A stretch of DNA of 64,000 bases from Candidatus Aegiribacteria sp. (GCA_013138965.1 WTBT01000017.1:62001-126000); one strand, 5' to 3'; positions 9,625-19,595 are shown, counted from the first letter of the stretch. Notes: generated by a model not told the origin, from the letters alone. A program made the numbers and translations.

Positions 9625-11612
9625 ATTAATTTCAGGAACTCATCCTCGCTTATTACTTCCAGCCCCAGTTCTCCGGCTTTCCGCAGCTTCTCTCCGGCTC
9701 CAGGGCCGGCGACCACAATATCAGTCCTTGATGAGATGCTTCCGGTAACTTTCGCACCGGCTTTCTCTGCCATGATCCTTGCCTCGGAGCGAGGTATTGA
9801 AATTCCCCCTGTAAAGACCACTGTCAATCCAAGAAGAGGTTGGGAGCCATCACCCGCACCACTGCCCCGGGGCTTGAATCCAACACTCAAAAGCCTGTTC
9901 ACCACATCCCTCGTTATCTTCTCATTGAAGAATCGATGCAGGTTATCCGCCAGAACAGGACCGATTCCCTCGATGGCAAGTAATTCATCGACACCGGCAT
10001 CCATCAGTTTTTGAAGATCGGAAAATCTACCGGACAGAAGGCCTGAAACGGTTCTGCCGATCCCCGGTATCCCGATCCCGGTAATGAATCTCTGAAGAGT
10101 CGCGGAGAGACTTTCTTCCAGTTCCTTAATAAGATTATCCGCGGATTTCCCGCCCATCCTGTCCAGTGATGCAAGTTGCGGTCGAGTAAGGCTGTACAGG
10201 TCTGAAACATCCTTAACCATACCTTTGTCAACGAGCTGTTCTGCCAGTTTACTGCCAAGGCCCTCAATATCAAGGGCATCTCTGGAACCCCAGTGGAAAA
10301 GGCTCTCCCTTAGCTTTGCCGGGCAGGATGGATTCATGCACCTGTGGGCGGAGGCATCCTCTTCTCTGGCAACAGGCCCGTTGCAGACGGGACAGCTCCG
10401 GGGAAACTCGAACTTTTCCCCTCTTTCCCCGTCCGGTCTTCCCAGAGATCTTACCACTTCAGGTATCACGTCCCCCGCTCTTCTTACAATTACCTTATCT
10501 CCCGGCCTGGCATCTTTCCTGCAAAGCTCGTCTTCGTTATGAAGCGTTGCGCTGGAAACAGTAACACCGCCGACAAAGACCGGCTCCAGCCTTGCGACCG
10601 GTGTCAGCTTTCCGGTTCTTCCGACCTGTATTTCTATATCGATAAGCCGTGTTACAGCTTCCTCGGCTCTGAATTTCCATGCGGCTGCCCATCTTGGGAA
10701 TCTGGAAAGAGTTCCCATCCTTTCCTGAAAAGAGGCTTCGTTGAGCTTGATGACAGCACCGTCTATCTCCCAGGGCAGTTCGTCCCGGTTCTCTTCCAAT
10801 CTGCGACAGGCGATCTCAACTTCATCAACGCCTCTACAGAGGGAATTACAGGGATTCAGGGGAATACCCAGCCTGGCGAGCAAATCTAAAAGAGAATGCT
10901 GTGATGCTATCCCCCCGGGCCAGCGCGCAGTTCCGTAGGCAATGAAACTCAGAGGCCTGGATGCGGTTATCCTGCTGTCGAGTTGTCTCAGTGACCCGGA
11001 TGCTGCGTTCCGTGGATTGACAAACGGCTCCAACCCCAGGGATTTTCTCTCTTTGTTCATCTTCTGAAAATCATTCTTTCTGAATATCACTTCACCCCGC
11101 ACTACAAGATTGCCGGAGAGATCGGAGCTGAGTTTCAGGGGTATTGACCGCAATGTCCTGGCATTGGGAGTTACATCCTCTCCTTCGCTTCCGTCCCCTC
11201 TGGTTCCGGCTCTTTGAAGAACTCCGTTCTCATAGATGAGGGCAATGGCCAGTCCGTCCAGTTTCGGTTCAACGGAATAGACAGGATCATCTTCCAGCTT
11301 CAGTTCATGCCTGATACGTCTGTCGAACTCTATGAATTCTTCAACTGAAAAAACGTTATCCAGACTCAACATGGGTGGATCCCAGAGAATTGAGGGAAAA
11401 CGAGAGAGCGGCTTCGCACCTACTCTGAGAGTTGGTGAGTCTTCGGTCGCGAGTTCGGGCCATCTGGATTCCAGCTCCATGAGCCTCAGCATGAGGGTAT
11501 CATATTCACCATCGGATATCTCAGAGCGGTCTTCAGCGTAGTAAAGCCTGTTGTGGTAACGTATCAGTTCCCGAAGATTTTCCGCCTCTGAGATAATATT
11601 GTCAGGAATCAT
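9588..11612 (-). CDS. ligA: NAD-dependent DNA ligase
   Basis: Seals nicks in DNA during replication and repair using NAD+. The 674-residue protein has the complete order: the Ia NAD-binding domain with YYxxDRSEISDGEYD near residue 25-40, the adenylation domain with the catalytic lysine of EPKLDGLAI at residue 117, the OB fold, a four-cysteine zinc finger (CPVC...CMNPSC, about 405-428), helix-hairpin-helix repeats and a C-terminal BRCT domain (LLGLTVVFTGGIS). Its final residues (RDGGYLFAKHK) come from the palindromic repeat at 9521-9624, so the C-terminus was re-made by the repeat. The start overlaps the end of the GH57 gene by 11 bases, suggesting joint translation. Confidence 0.96.
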   Translation of the reverse strand: MIPDNIISEAENLRELIRYHNRLYYAEDRSEISDGEYDTLMLRLMELESRWPELATEDSPTLRVGAKPLSRFPSILWDPPMLSLDNVFSVEEFIEFDRRIRHELKLEDDPVYSVEPKLDGLAIALIYENGVLQRAGTRGDGSEGEDVTPNARTLRSIPLKLSSDLSGNLVVRGEVIFRKNDFQKMNKERKSLGLEPFVNPRNAASGSLRQLDSRITASRPLSFIAYGTARWPGGIASQHSLLDLLARLGIPLNPCNSLCRGVDEVEIACRRLEENRDELPWEIDGAVIKLNEASFQERMGTLSRFPRWAAAWKFRAEEAVTRLIDIEIQVGRTGKLTPVARLEPVFVGGVTVSSATLHNEDELCRKDARPGDKVIVRRAGDVIPEVVRSLGRPDGERGEKFEFPRSCPVCNGPVAREEDASAHRCMNPSCPAKLRESLFHWGSRDALDIEGLGSKLAEQLVDKGMVKDVSDLYSLTRPQLASLDRMGGKSADNLIKELEESLSATLQRFITGIGIPGIGRTVSGLLSGRFSDLQKLMDAGVDELLAIEGIGPVLADNLHRFFNEKITRDVVNRLLSVGFKPRGSGAGDGSQPLLGLTVVFTGGISIPRSEARIMAEKAGAKVTGSISSRTDIVVAGPGAGEKLRKAGELGLEVISEDEFLKLIRDGGYLFAKHK

Positions 11613-13647
11613 TCAGCGCCTCCATGCGCATACCGATTTCAAGGTTGAAGAAACCGGTATCATCGGCATTGCCTGAAATGTAGAAGGCCGCTCCCTGATG
11701 AACTCTCTCGTAACCGCTTTCAGACCTGTTCACCGAATCCAGCGGCGTGACCCATACGTCTGCTTCGCAGCTCATTTCAATAATCGTCTTAACTTTTCTC
11801 CAGCAGTCAAATACTTCTATCCTCTTCCCATGGAATTCACCCTCTTCGGACATGAGATGCTTTTCTCCCGAATCAACCCTGTAGTATCGGTCGGGGGATT
11901 GTCCTGTCATCAGATTAAGGCAGATTTCCATCCCTGCTCTATCGAAGGGCTCAACGGAATACTCTGTACGGGTTCTGATCACCGCCCTTTTCATCTCAGC
12001 TGTCATTTTCTTCTTAATCCTGATCTTCCCCTCTGCGAATTCCCCTGAAAAAGAGACAGCAGAATCAGTGATTGCGATGGAAGTGGAAAGAGCGGGTTTC
12101 TGGAAATGAGTTATCGCGCGGTCATTCTGTTTCCATCTGTTCAAATGCAGGGATGAGGACATTACAAGATCTGAGAAGCACATTCTTCTCCACCTGTCGA
12201 TAGTTACTTTGCCGGCAAGTCCCTCCTCCTTCGACGCAGTATCGTCGTGGATCGTCCGAACTTCACCGGAAGATCCCGCTCCTGGTATCGACTTATGATA
12301 ATTCTCCAGCTGCCTGCTGAGAACATGCCCCAGCGGTACAGGTTCTCCATCCGGATGCAGGAACGTAAGCTCACTTATTGTCAAACCCCGATCAGGATGG
12401 ATCAGCAGCGACTGGGTCTGCGATACGATGATATTTTCGTTAAAACCATCCGCATTAACATCAGCTGTCAGTACCAGCGGATAGCCGTCAACAGCTTTAA
12501 GCGCTTTCCATTCAGCCTTATGAAGTTCCTTCCAGACAGCCTCCCTGAGGTGGGGAAGGTATATACCGCCGAACACACCATGCCAGAACGCGCAGTTGCA
12601 CTGGCTTCTCCAGAAATGGTGAAGGGCTTCCTTATTCTCCGATCTTCGCACGAGGGGTTCCGCGCACAGTATTCTGCCATGGAGTTCCTTTGATTCCGGA
12701 TATACTGATAGAAAATTACGCCAGAATCCTCCGGTGAGGAAAACTTCAGCGCTGCCGGATCTGCCCTGAGTATCGAGCTGCTCGTGCAGCTCATCATATT
12801 CATCCCTCTGACGGCCGTGCAGTGTCCATTCGCCCATTTCAGTGTAACTTGAAGCGGGAATATAGAAAGGCCCCGCAGCTTCGGTTCCGGCAGCCTCTGA
12901 AGGAAGCACGGAATCAAGCCAGTCAGCTGATTCTACTTCACCCAGAAAGCGGTCAAGCCAATTGTCTTCGTAACAGAGCTTATTGGTTCCGGGCCAGACA
13001 CCGAATTTTTCCCCGTCGTCTCCGTAAAATACCAGGCTTGCTCCGGCATCATGCATCTCCCTGAGCTTCTCCATGACACTTTCAACCGGAGAGAAGGGGA
13101 TTCGGTATCTTAGCTCCCGATTGCTTCCGAGCAGTTTCAGGATTCTGCCTGAATCCTCTGTGATACAGGGGCGGAACAGGTCCATCCCCAAGACACCGGC
13201 TCTCTTGAGATGAATATCGTCAACAACAGCCCATGATACACCAGCCTCGCTTAGAATCGATGGGAGCTGCGGCTCCCAGACCCTCTCGGTCAGCCAGAGC
13301 CCGCCGGGTCTTCTGCCCGAAAGCTGTGCAAGACAGTCCGAATAGTCCTTTATCTGCTGAACAACATCCAACCTTCTGAATATGGTAAGTATGGGTTCGT
13401 ATCGACCGCTGGTAAGCAATTCCATTCGGCCCCTCCGGCAGAGTTCCCCTGTTCTCTCGATATAATCGGGATGATTGACGGCAAGCCATTCCAGAAGTGT
13501 TCCTGAGATATGAATACCGCTGCTTATACCTTGATGATTTTCAAGAGCTTCCAGCATCGGAAGGTAGCAATCCTCATACGCTGAATCCATGACATGATCG
13601 AAATTTCCCACCGGCTGATGATTATGCAGGCAGAAGCATATCTTCAT
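11602..13647 (-). CDS. glycoside hydrolase family 57, 4-alpha-glucanotransferase/alpha-amylase-like
   Basis: A 681-residue enzyme acting on alpha-1,4-glucans such as glycogen or maltodextrin. There is no signal peptide, so it is cytoplasmic. GH57 motifs are visible: HNHQPVGNF at residue 8, GRYEPILTIF near 81, the nucleophile region GLWLTERVWEPQ (Glu about 121), and the acid/base region LVFYGDDGEKFGVWPGT (Asp about 210). The rest matches the C-terminal beta-rich domains found in the glucanotransferase subgroup. It lies directly upstream of ligA with an 11-base overlap and 26 bases after the lipoprotein gene. Whether it transfers or hydrolyses glucan chains cannot be told from sequence alone. 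Confidence 0.85.
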   Translation of the reverse strand: MKICFCLHNHQPVGNFDHVMDSAYEDCYLPMLEALENHQGISSGIHISGTLLEWLAVNHPDYIERTGELCRRGRMELLTSGRYEPILTIFRRLDVVQQIKDYSDCLAQLSGRRPGGLWLTERVWEPQLPSILSEAGVSWAVVDDIHLKRAGVLGMDLFRPCITEDSGRILKLLGSNRELRYRIPFSPVESVMEKLREMHDAGASLVFYGDDGEKFGVWPGTNKLCYEDNWLDRFLGEVESADWLDSVLPSEAAGTEAAGPFYIPASSYTEMGEWTLHGRQRDEYDELHEQLDTQGRSGSAEVFLTGGFWRNFLSVYPESKELHGRILCAEPLVRRSENKEALHHFWRSQCNCAFWHGVFGGIYLPHLREAVWKELHKAEWKALKAVDGYPLVLTADVNADGFNENIIVSQTQSLLIHPDRGLTISELTFLHPDGEPVPLGHVLSRQLENYHKSIPGAGSSGEVRTIHDDTASKEEGLAGKVTIDRWRRMCFSDLVMSSSLHLNRWKQNDRAITHFQKPALSTSIAITDSAVSFSGEFAEGKIRIKKKMTAEMKRAVIRTRTEYSVEPFDRAGMEICLNLMTGQSPDRYYRVDSGEKHLMSEEGEFHGKRIEVFDCWRKVKTIIEMSCEADVWVTPLDSVNRSESGYERVHQGAAFYISGNADDTGFFNLEIGMRMEALNDS

Positions 13648-13673
13648 AATAACCCTTCTCCGGAATCAGCGGG

Positions 13674-15818
13674 TTAAATGTTATTCGGTTCGTTATTGAT
13701 ATGTCTGTAAATGATATCGGCCGGAAGAATACCATCGGGATCGATATCGACCGCCAGGATAGTCTCGGTGGCAGCGGATATGTCACCCAGATACAAACCC
13801 TCCATAGAACCGGGGGAGAGGTCAAGATCAATAAAACCTGTTGCCGTATGAATACGGACTTCATCGAGTATTGAGCCAAGGGGGAAATCCTGCCCGGGCT
13901 GGAGCTGTTCTACCCGGATGCAGAGAGTGTCGGCTGAATCCGCCGTCCAGGAAATCTCCAGCTGCGGCACACCCGGGCTGTACAGCCATTGAAAAAACAT
14001 CTCCCCGTATCCGCTGCTTTCCGGTATCCCCATAGCTGAAAACAGCCTGCCAAAGGAATCACCGGAATGGCGCAGACTGCGAAGCGCTCTGGGGACAGCT
14101 CTTTCAAAGGCCGGGATCTCATGGATGAGAAACTCTATGACAACCGGAGCCTTTCCGAATATCACAGGGTCATGAAGGGGTGATTCATTCAATCGTGGAT
14201 CTGCGATGGCATATTCGGTTCCTCCGTTCATCTCCGTAGAGTAGAGGTAATACTTTCTGAAAGCCTCACACAGCTGATTTGAAACCGACTCATCACCTGA
14301 AAGCGCAAATCTGTAGACAGACCATGCGGCAAGCACATTCCTGAGATTCTCCGAAAGGTATGTACTCCCGGCAAGGAAAGCCTTTGCTGCTTCAAATACT
14401 ATGGATGTGGCAGGAACAGCTTTTCCCCGGGCAAGAGAATCAGACCATGTTTCATATCCCCTGACGGAGGCGAGCATATCCGTTGAAAGGAAAACACACC
14501 CTGGACCTGTAATGAAAACAGGCACATCCAGGCTTCTTACAACAACGAAATCAAGCCTTGCTCCATCGTAAGCCATGTTCCGCCAGAGTACTTCGGCAAT
14601 ATCATCCGCAAGATCAATCATCCCCAATGCCGTCGAATCTGATTCAAGGCAGATATATCTGCTCCTGCCATCGGCAATCGCATTTTCCGTAAAACCACCG
14701 GTCGCCCAGGATAGTGGACCCTTGATCCCCTCTATCGGGGAAATATAGGATACGGTAAGTAAGGAATCGTCAACGTTTCTTGAGACTTCCTGAAGAGGGG
14801 CAAAGACTTCGTAACCCATGTCAGGTATCGAAATATCGAAAGTATAAGCCGATGGGACACCGCAACCGGGATAGAACCACATACCGCTCTGGAAGGATGT
14901 TGATGGGTTGATATGGAGCCCGTCTTCCGTAATCCTGTCGGTGGAGGATGATATGAACCCGTTCCATCTTCCGGAATATAGACCTGAGAAGATTCTGCTG
15001 GAATCAGCAGTACACAATACTGAATCCTCCAGGTGCTCAGCGGATCCGGAAAGGACTTCAAAACTTGTGCCATTATCACAATATGGGAGGTAAATCATCA
15101 GCTGGCTGTCGGATTGAGTTGGTCGGAAATCAATTATCAACGAATCCAGCACATGCATTCCCCTCCCCATAGGATCAACAGACAGTTTTATTCTGTGTAT
15201 GACTGCGGGAGGTACGGTTACATCCGCGTTTACTTCTTCCACAATCTCGCTTCTGCCCCGGTCAGAAAGGTAGACCGAGCGGGAAAGGCTTATGGACGGA
15301 TCGACTATCTCAGAAGTTCTCAGTATTCCAGCGACAGATGTCAGAAGAATATTAAGTGAGGTATATTCGGATTTGACCTGGAGAACCGCCAGCTCACCGC
15401 TCCCTCTGTTCCATACCCTTTCCACTACACTTGAATCACCTTTGAGATAAACGACAGCAGTAAAACCGGGTATATCCCCATGCGGTTTCACGAAGTTCGT
15501 ATCAAGATTCTGAAGATCGCCTCCGGACAGATATTCCGTTCTGTCTGCGGGAGTTGAACCACAGCCCGGTACCAGCATTGCGGTTATGCATGATACGCAA
15601 TTCACAGAGGATACAATCAGTTCCACCGGCATCTCATTCCGGTATAGAAGAGTATCCTCAAATTCCTCTGCTGCCAGTGTCAATTCAATGTACACGCCCT
15701 TATCGGCATAAAGGGAAACAGTCTCGTCATACTGCTCATACGCGACTTCCCTGCCGTCTCCGCATGAGATAAATAAAGCAGCAACGGAAAGGGATACTAG
15801 AAACCGTACTGAATTCAT
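13674..15818 (-). CDS. large lipoprotein with a degenerate M1-peptidase-like region
   Basis: A 714-residue exported lipoprotein: the leader ends in the lipobox LFISC at residues 15-19. A GGGAGG ribosome site precedes the ATG. The first 300 residues are beta-rich. From about 380 to 600 the layout recalls gluzincin (M1) aminopeptidases: GPGCVFLSTDML, then SIVFEAAKAFLAGSTYLSEN and LRNVLAAWSVYRFALSG, then a helical C-terminal part ending in FGRLFSAMGIPESSGYGEMF. In a true M1 enzyme the first of these would read HExxH; here it is FEAAK, so the zinc site is lost. A non-catalytic binding or scaffolding role is inferred. The M1 relation rests on layout, not on a search. Confidence 0.6.
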   Translation of the reverse strand: MNSVRFLVSLSVAALFISCGDGREVAYEQYDETVSLYADKGVYIELTLAAEEFEDTLLYRNEMPVELIVSSVNCVSCITAMLVPGCGSTPADRTEYLSGGDLQNLDTNFVKPHGDIPGFTAVVYLKGDSSVVERVWNRGSGELAVLQVKSEYTSLNILLTSVAGILRTSEIVDPSISLSRSVYLSDRGRSEIVEEVNADVTVPPAVIHRIKLSVDPMGRGMHVLDSLIIDFRPTQSDSQLMIYLPYCDNGTSFEVLSGSAEHLEDSVLCTADSSRIFSGLYSGRWNGFISSSTDRITEDGLHINPSTSFQSGMWFYPGCGVPSAYTFDISIPDMGYEVFAPLQEVSRNVDDSLLTVSYISPIEGIKGPLSWATGGFTENAIADGRSRYICLESDSTALGMIDLADDIAEVLWRNMAYDGARLDFVVVRSLDVPVFITGPGCVFLSTDMLASVRGYETWSDSLARGKAVPATSIVFEAAKAFLAGSTYLSENLRNVLAAWSVYRFALSGDESVSNQLCEAFRKYYLYSTEMNGGTEYAIADPRLNESPLHDPVIFGKAPVVIEFLIHEIPAFERAVPRALRSLRHSGDSFGRLFSAMGIPESSGYGEMFFQWLYSPGVPQLEISWTADSADTLCIRVEQLQPGQDFPLGSILDEVRIHTATGFIDLDLSPGSMEGLYLGDISAATETILAVDIDPDGILPADIIYRHINNEPNNI

Positions 15819-15969
15819 CCACGCCTCCCGTTATCAGATAGATTTAATAATAACATTGGAACTTCTTAAAGCATACCTGAATATATGACCATGCGAAACA
15901 TTTTGCGCAAACATCCGTGTTGACGATGATGATCATTTTATGCAAATTTGCCCGCATGGAGAAAAATAT

Positions 15970-16677
15970 ATGGGAATTATGAATCTTCTGACCTCCGATA
16001 TCTTTCTCACGGCTGAACTCTCTTTAAGAGATTACGCCGTAACGGGGTTCTTCGGCATAGCTTCCTTTCTTCTTTTCATTTTCCTTCAGCTGCTGGGAAC
16101 CAGGCTTTTTGTAAAGATCAAAGAATCGGGCCAGATAGGCCCTAGGGTTTTCGTGCTTGTGCTTATTGTCCTGGGCCTTGCGGGAGCGGTTTTCAGCTGT
16201 TTCATTAAAAACGGTGAAGCCTCTCTTGTCCTGGGTTTTACCGCCGGCCTGCTGATATGGACTGCTTCGTGCGATATACCTGAACAGATGAACTGGATAT
16301 CCACCTTGAACAGAAGAGCGGTCCTGATTTTTCTACCCCTGGCCCTCCTATGGGCTGCCGCTATCCTTTTCCTGAGGGAAATTCCTGCTGCCGTTTTCGG
16401 TGCGACCGGTTATCCATTAGGAGTCTGGGGAATTCAGCTGGCAAGGGTACGGGTAATATCCAGATGGGGTCCATCATCCCTCGCGGCAACGATCCTGATA
16501 CTGCTTACAGCCGCAATTGCAGGCGGTGCCCTGGCTCTTGGGACAGTCCACGGGACAATATTCTCCGGAATTATCGGAGGGGTCGTATTCGCAATAGCAA
16601 CATGGTCGGCTCTGGAGATAATCTGGGAACGCGGAATGGCTCAGAGACCATGGAAGAACAATCAATCTAAAAGATAA
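15970..16677 (+). CDS. multi-pass membrane protein of unknown function
   Basis: I do not recognise this family. The ATG at 15970 has GGAG eight bases upstream; an upstream ATG at 15940 would add ten polar residues. The roughly 235-residue product has about seven hydrophobic segments (near residues 20-40, 65-85, 90-108, 125-145, 150-165, 175-195, 200-220). The one soluble stretch, CDIPEQMNWISTLNRRA, sits mid-protein. The tail is basic (QRPWKNNQSKR). It converges on the neighbouring minus-strand gene with an 11-base overlap of the coding ends. Confidence 0.65.
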   Translation: MGIMNLLTSDIFLTAELSLRDYAVTGFFGIASFLLFIFLQLLGTRLFVKIKESGQIGPRVFVLVLIVLGLAGAVFSCFIKNGEASLVLGFTAGLLIWTASCDIPEQMNWISTLNRRAVLIFLPLALLWAAAILFLREIPAAVFGATGYPLGVWGIQLARVRVISRWGPSSLAATILILLTAAIAGGALALGTVHGTIFSGIIGGVVFAIATWSALEIIWERGMAQRPWKNNQSKR

Positions 16678-17977
16678 AGTACATCAGTCCCGCATGGATA
16701 CCAGCCGGACCCTGTTTCAATTCAGTGTAGTACAGTTCATCCGGTTCAGCATCCCTGATATTCCCGGAATACTCCCGCACGGTCCAGCTGTCAGCGGCAG
16801 TACCCAGAACGCCTGAGACTCCTATCTGAAATCCCAGGTGTCCCGAAAACAGGTATTCCATCGTCACGTCGGCCACTGCAGCCACCGAAACAGCCGTCGC
16901 GCTGGATGACAGCAGATTTGATCTTACATCCTGCATCAGAAAGGCCAGTTCACTACCTGCTGAGAGTCTCAGTCCAAAAGACGGGCTGCTTAATGGAATC
17001 CTCGTCCCCAACTGAAGATCAATACCTATCAAGGATGAGTGTTCAAGCCCTCCGGCGGTTACTCCGCCTCCGAAAGATAATCCCCATTTCGAAGTCTCTA
17101 TACCGAGTCTGACATTATTGCTCCACTCCGCAATGTCATCCTCAAGACCCGTTCCAGGTTCAACAGACATCATTAATCCAGAATACTCAAGAAAGAGGAT
17201 AGCGGGGGCTGACTGCTCTATCGCGGTTACGGTTCCTCCATCAACAAGCCGACCGGAAATGAGCCTTGCAGTTGACTGACCGGCTTCGGTACACATTATC
17301 TGAAGAAGCCCTCTGCTTCTAAGGTACTCGTATTCATAAATATTATCCGGTATTCGCGTAGACGAAGCAACTACCGCCATGACTGTACCTTTGGAAATTC
17401 CCTGATCCCTTCCAAGGGGAATAGTAAATACTTCACTGTCCGAAGCGGTAAAGGTTACCTCTATCGGAAAAAGTTCCAGAACTGCCCTTGAAGCAAGCTC
17501 CCGGGCTGACAGAATCGCGAGTCTGTACGTATCGGGCGAGTAAGGGAGGATTTCCTCTCTTGTAACTGTATTTCTTATTGTTCCGATGAGAGTCGCTGTT
17601 GATGAATAGAATCTTCCGAGAACATCAACGGAAACGGTTCTGTAGGTTAGCAGAGAATCGTTCCGGAATACCGTTCTATCGTTCTCTTCCGGATAAAGTA
17701 TTTCCATAGCGAGGATAACATCAATTCCCCTCGCCGCGGAAAGGGTTCGAAGTGAACTCAGCAGAGAATCGGGAGATGTGTCCACGAATGAATCGTCTCC
17801 CAGTTCGACCACCTGGAACCTCCCGCTTTCCGCCAATTTATCAATGACTTCGCCGACAATAACACTGTCAGGGGCAAATTCATCAAAATCAATGGAAACA
17901 ACAGCGATTCTGGGAAGCGCAGCCGAAATGGTTCCTGTAATAAAAAGCGTTATTATGGCAGATCTGATAAATCGCAT
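16667..17977 (-). CDS. outer-membrane-associated protein with an N-terminal CsgG/TolB-like domain
   Basis: A 436-residue exported protein. After a signal peptide (MRFIRSAIITLFITGTISA) the mature part starts PRIAVVSIDFDEFAPDSVIV, followed by ALAESGRF-type helices and a VVEL strand, the layout of the small alpha/beta domain shared by CsgG, TolB-N and FlgT-like proteins. A middle segment (EVFTIPLGRDQGISKGTVMA) looks like the FlgT-type C-terminal fold. The last 170 residues alternate hydrophobic and polar residues and end in aromatic LMYFIF, as expected for an outer-membrane beta-barrel. It is the last gene after the ECF sigma and anti-sigma genes, so it may be a target or sensor partner. Function unknown. 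Confidence 0.6.
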   Translation of the reverse strand: MRFIRSAIITLFITGTISAALPRIAVVSIDFDEFAPDSVIVGEVIDKLAESGRFQVVELGDDSFVDTSPDSLLSSLRTLSAARGIDVILAMEILYPEENDRTVFRNDSLLTYRTVSVDVLGRFYSSTATLIGTIRNTVTREEILPYSPDTYRLAILSARELASRAVLELFPIEVTFTASDSEVFTIPLGRDQGISKGTVMAVVASSTRIPDNIYEYEYLRSRGLLQIMCTEAGQSTARLISGRLVDGGTVTAIEQSAPAILFLEYSGLMMSVEPGTGLEDDIAEWSNNVRLGIETSKWGLSFGGGVTAGGLEHSSLIGIDLQLGTRIPLSSPSFGLRLSAGSELAFLMQDVRSNLLSSSATAVSVAAVADVTMEYLFSGHLGFQIGVSGVLGTAADSWTVREYSGNIRDAEPDELYYTELKQGPAGIHAGLMYFIF

Positions 17978-17988
17978 CCTGATTCTCC

Positions 17989-19005
17989 CTACTCTATGGT
18001 TTCCGCGGGAACAGCAGTACTTTCCATGAACAGCTCCTGAACATCCGCAAGGGGAACTACCAGTACGGTATCCCGGTATACAAAGGGAATATAATCACTC
18101 CAGCCGGCAAAGAGTGAATCAAGAAGCAATGCGGTACTGCTGTCTGGTTGCCCTGCGGCATCGAAGACCAGTTCAATATAGATATCTGCACCGGAAGCAT
18201 TCATGCCACAGCCTGACGTTTCATGTAAGCGGGAGTAATACTCACCGGATTGGTTCAATGCCCTGTTGTCTTCCGTTTCCTCAGAGGTCGATGTAAATGA
18301 AGGCATAGTTCCGGCAGTCCCAAGCCCTGTAGTATCGGCATCCAGGGAAAGGGTGATGATGTCGCTGATATCATCCATCTGTTCTTCAAGGCTGCTGCCT
18401 TCAACTGCTCCCATGGATATGATTTCCTCAGGAATTTCAATCTCCTCGTGTTCCTCCGCACTATTTTCCCCTGCAGAGGATTGCGGCTGTGCAGGTTCCA
18501 CATCAGCGAGAGAGTAACCTTCCGTTTTACCTGTGATTTCCGCTGTAACATCCCCGGTTGAGACATCATTCTCAGAATCAATCCCGTCAATGTCAGAAGT
18601 GAGCGATTCTTCCGGCACATCTCCGAACTGCACGTTATCAACCGGGTATTCAGCCCGGCCGCCTCTCGACAGTTCGGTGACCCTGCCCGGAAATGGCTTA
18701 TCCAGTATGAGTTTGACCCCAAGAAGCACAGCGATGATCGCCGCAGCAGCGGGAACGAAGATTTTCCAACGCGAACGGCGGTTAATTCTATTAAAAATGC
18801 TACACTCCATACTGCGGAATTTATCGTCTTCGGGAGTTACAAAACTATCTCTCCAGGATGTTTCCAGGTTTCTCTGGGAATCGATCAGGTATCTGCACCT
18901 GCTGCAGAGCATCAAGTGTTCCGAGACCTCCTTCAGCTTCTCTTCCTCCAACTCGCCGTCGAGCAGCATCATAAGAGTGTCAAAATCAGGACAGTTCATT
19001 CCCAT
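17989..19005 (-). CDS. membrane anti-sigma factor with zinc-finger domain
   Basis: A 338-residue protein that should hold the neighbouring ECF sigma factor at the inner membrane. The N-terminal 50 residues contain the anti-sigma zinc site HLMLCSRC (HxxxCxxC) after NCPDFDTLMMLLDGELEEEK. One membrane helix lies at about 84-104 (WKIFVPAAAAIIAVLLGVKL). The periplasmic part (about 105-260) is acidic and rich in E, S and D, so probably flexible, and ends in a short folded domain with IYIELVFDAAGQPDSSTALL that resembles a TonB/energy-transducer C-terminus. It overlaps the sigma gene by 10 bases. The long acidic spacer suggests sensing at a distance, for example near peptidoglycan; that is inference. 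Confidence 0.8.
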   Translation of the reverse strand: MGMNCPDFDTLMMLLDGELEEEKLKEVSEHLMLCSRCRYLIDSQRNLETSWRDSFVTPEDDKFRSMECSIFNRINRRSRWKIFVPAAAAIIAVLLGVKLILDKPFPGRVTELSRGGRAEYPVDNVQFGDVPEESLTSDIDGIDSENDVSTGDVTAEITGKTEGYSLADVEPAQPQSSAGENSAEEHEEIEIPEEIISMGAVEGSSLEEQMDDISDIITLSLDADTTGLGTAGTMPSFTSTSEETEDNRALNQSGEYYSRLHETSGCGMNASGADIYIELVFDAAGQPDSSTALLLDSLFAGWSDYIPFVYRDTVLVVPLADVQELFMESTAVPAETIE

Positions 19006-19595
19006 TCTCCAAGCATAGATCCCAGTTCTTCCCTTATTTTTGTCCTTGCGCGGTTGAGCCTGGACATGACAGTCCCCATGGCGATATCAAGGCTCTCCGC
19101 AATCTCAGAGTAACTGAGCTGCTGATCAATCCTTAACACAAAAACAGCTTTCAATGCAGGAGTAAGTTTATCGACAGCTTTGCTTATTGCGCCAAGCAGC
19201 TGTTCGCCTGCAGCTCTGTCAGCCACGTTATCTTCGATCGCCTGCTGTCCCTCAGCGCTGTAAGCTTCACAAAAATGCACTTCGCGCCTTCTCATCTTCT
19301 TCTTTGCGTAATTAATCGCGAGGTTTGTTGTAATCCTGTATATCCAGGTAAAGAAACGGTACTGTGTGTCGTATCTATGCATGGCCTGCATAGCTCTGAT
19401 AAATGCGTCCTGAGTAATATCCCATGCTTCATCATCGCTTCCACACATCCGCCTTGCCACTCTGAATACCCGTTTCTCGTATTTTCTGAACAGTTCCCCG
19501 AAAGCATCCCTGTCTCCGTTCTTTGCTTTTCTGAGCAGTTGGATGTCAGGATTTTCATTTTCTCCCGCCATCGAAAGTAATACACCCAGAAGCAT
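18996..19595 (-). CDS. ECF-family RNA polymerase sigma factor
   Basis: A 199-residue group 4 sigma factor. Region 2 spans about residues 20-95 with AFGELFRKYEKRVFRVARRM, the core-binding DEAWDITQDAFIRAMQAM and the -10-reading FFTWIYRITTNLAINYAKKK. Region 4 (about 135-190) ends in a helix-turn-helix with YSEIAESLDIAMGTVMSRLN. The AAAGGA ribosome site upstream supports the ATG at 19595. It sits between a DUF5683 gene and its anti-sigma factor, at the end of the lipid A operon. RpoE-like control of envelope genes is plausible but not shown. Confidence 0.92.
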   Translation of the reverse strand: MLLGVLLSMAGENENPDIQLLRKAKNGDRDAFGELFRKYEKRVFRVARRMCGSDDEAWDITQDAFIRAMQAMHRYDTQYRFFTWIYRITTNLAINYAKKKMRRREVHFCEAYSAEGQQAIEDNVADRAAGEQLLGAISKAVDKLTPALKAVFVLRIDQQLSYSEIAESLDIAMGTVMSRLNRARTKIREELGSMLGEWE

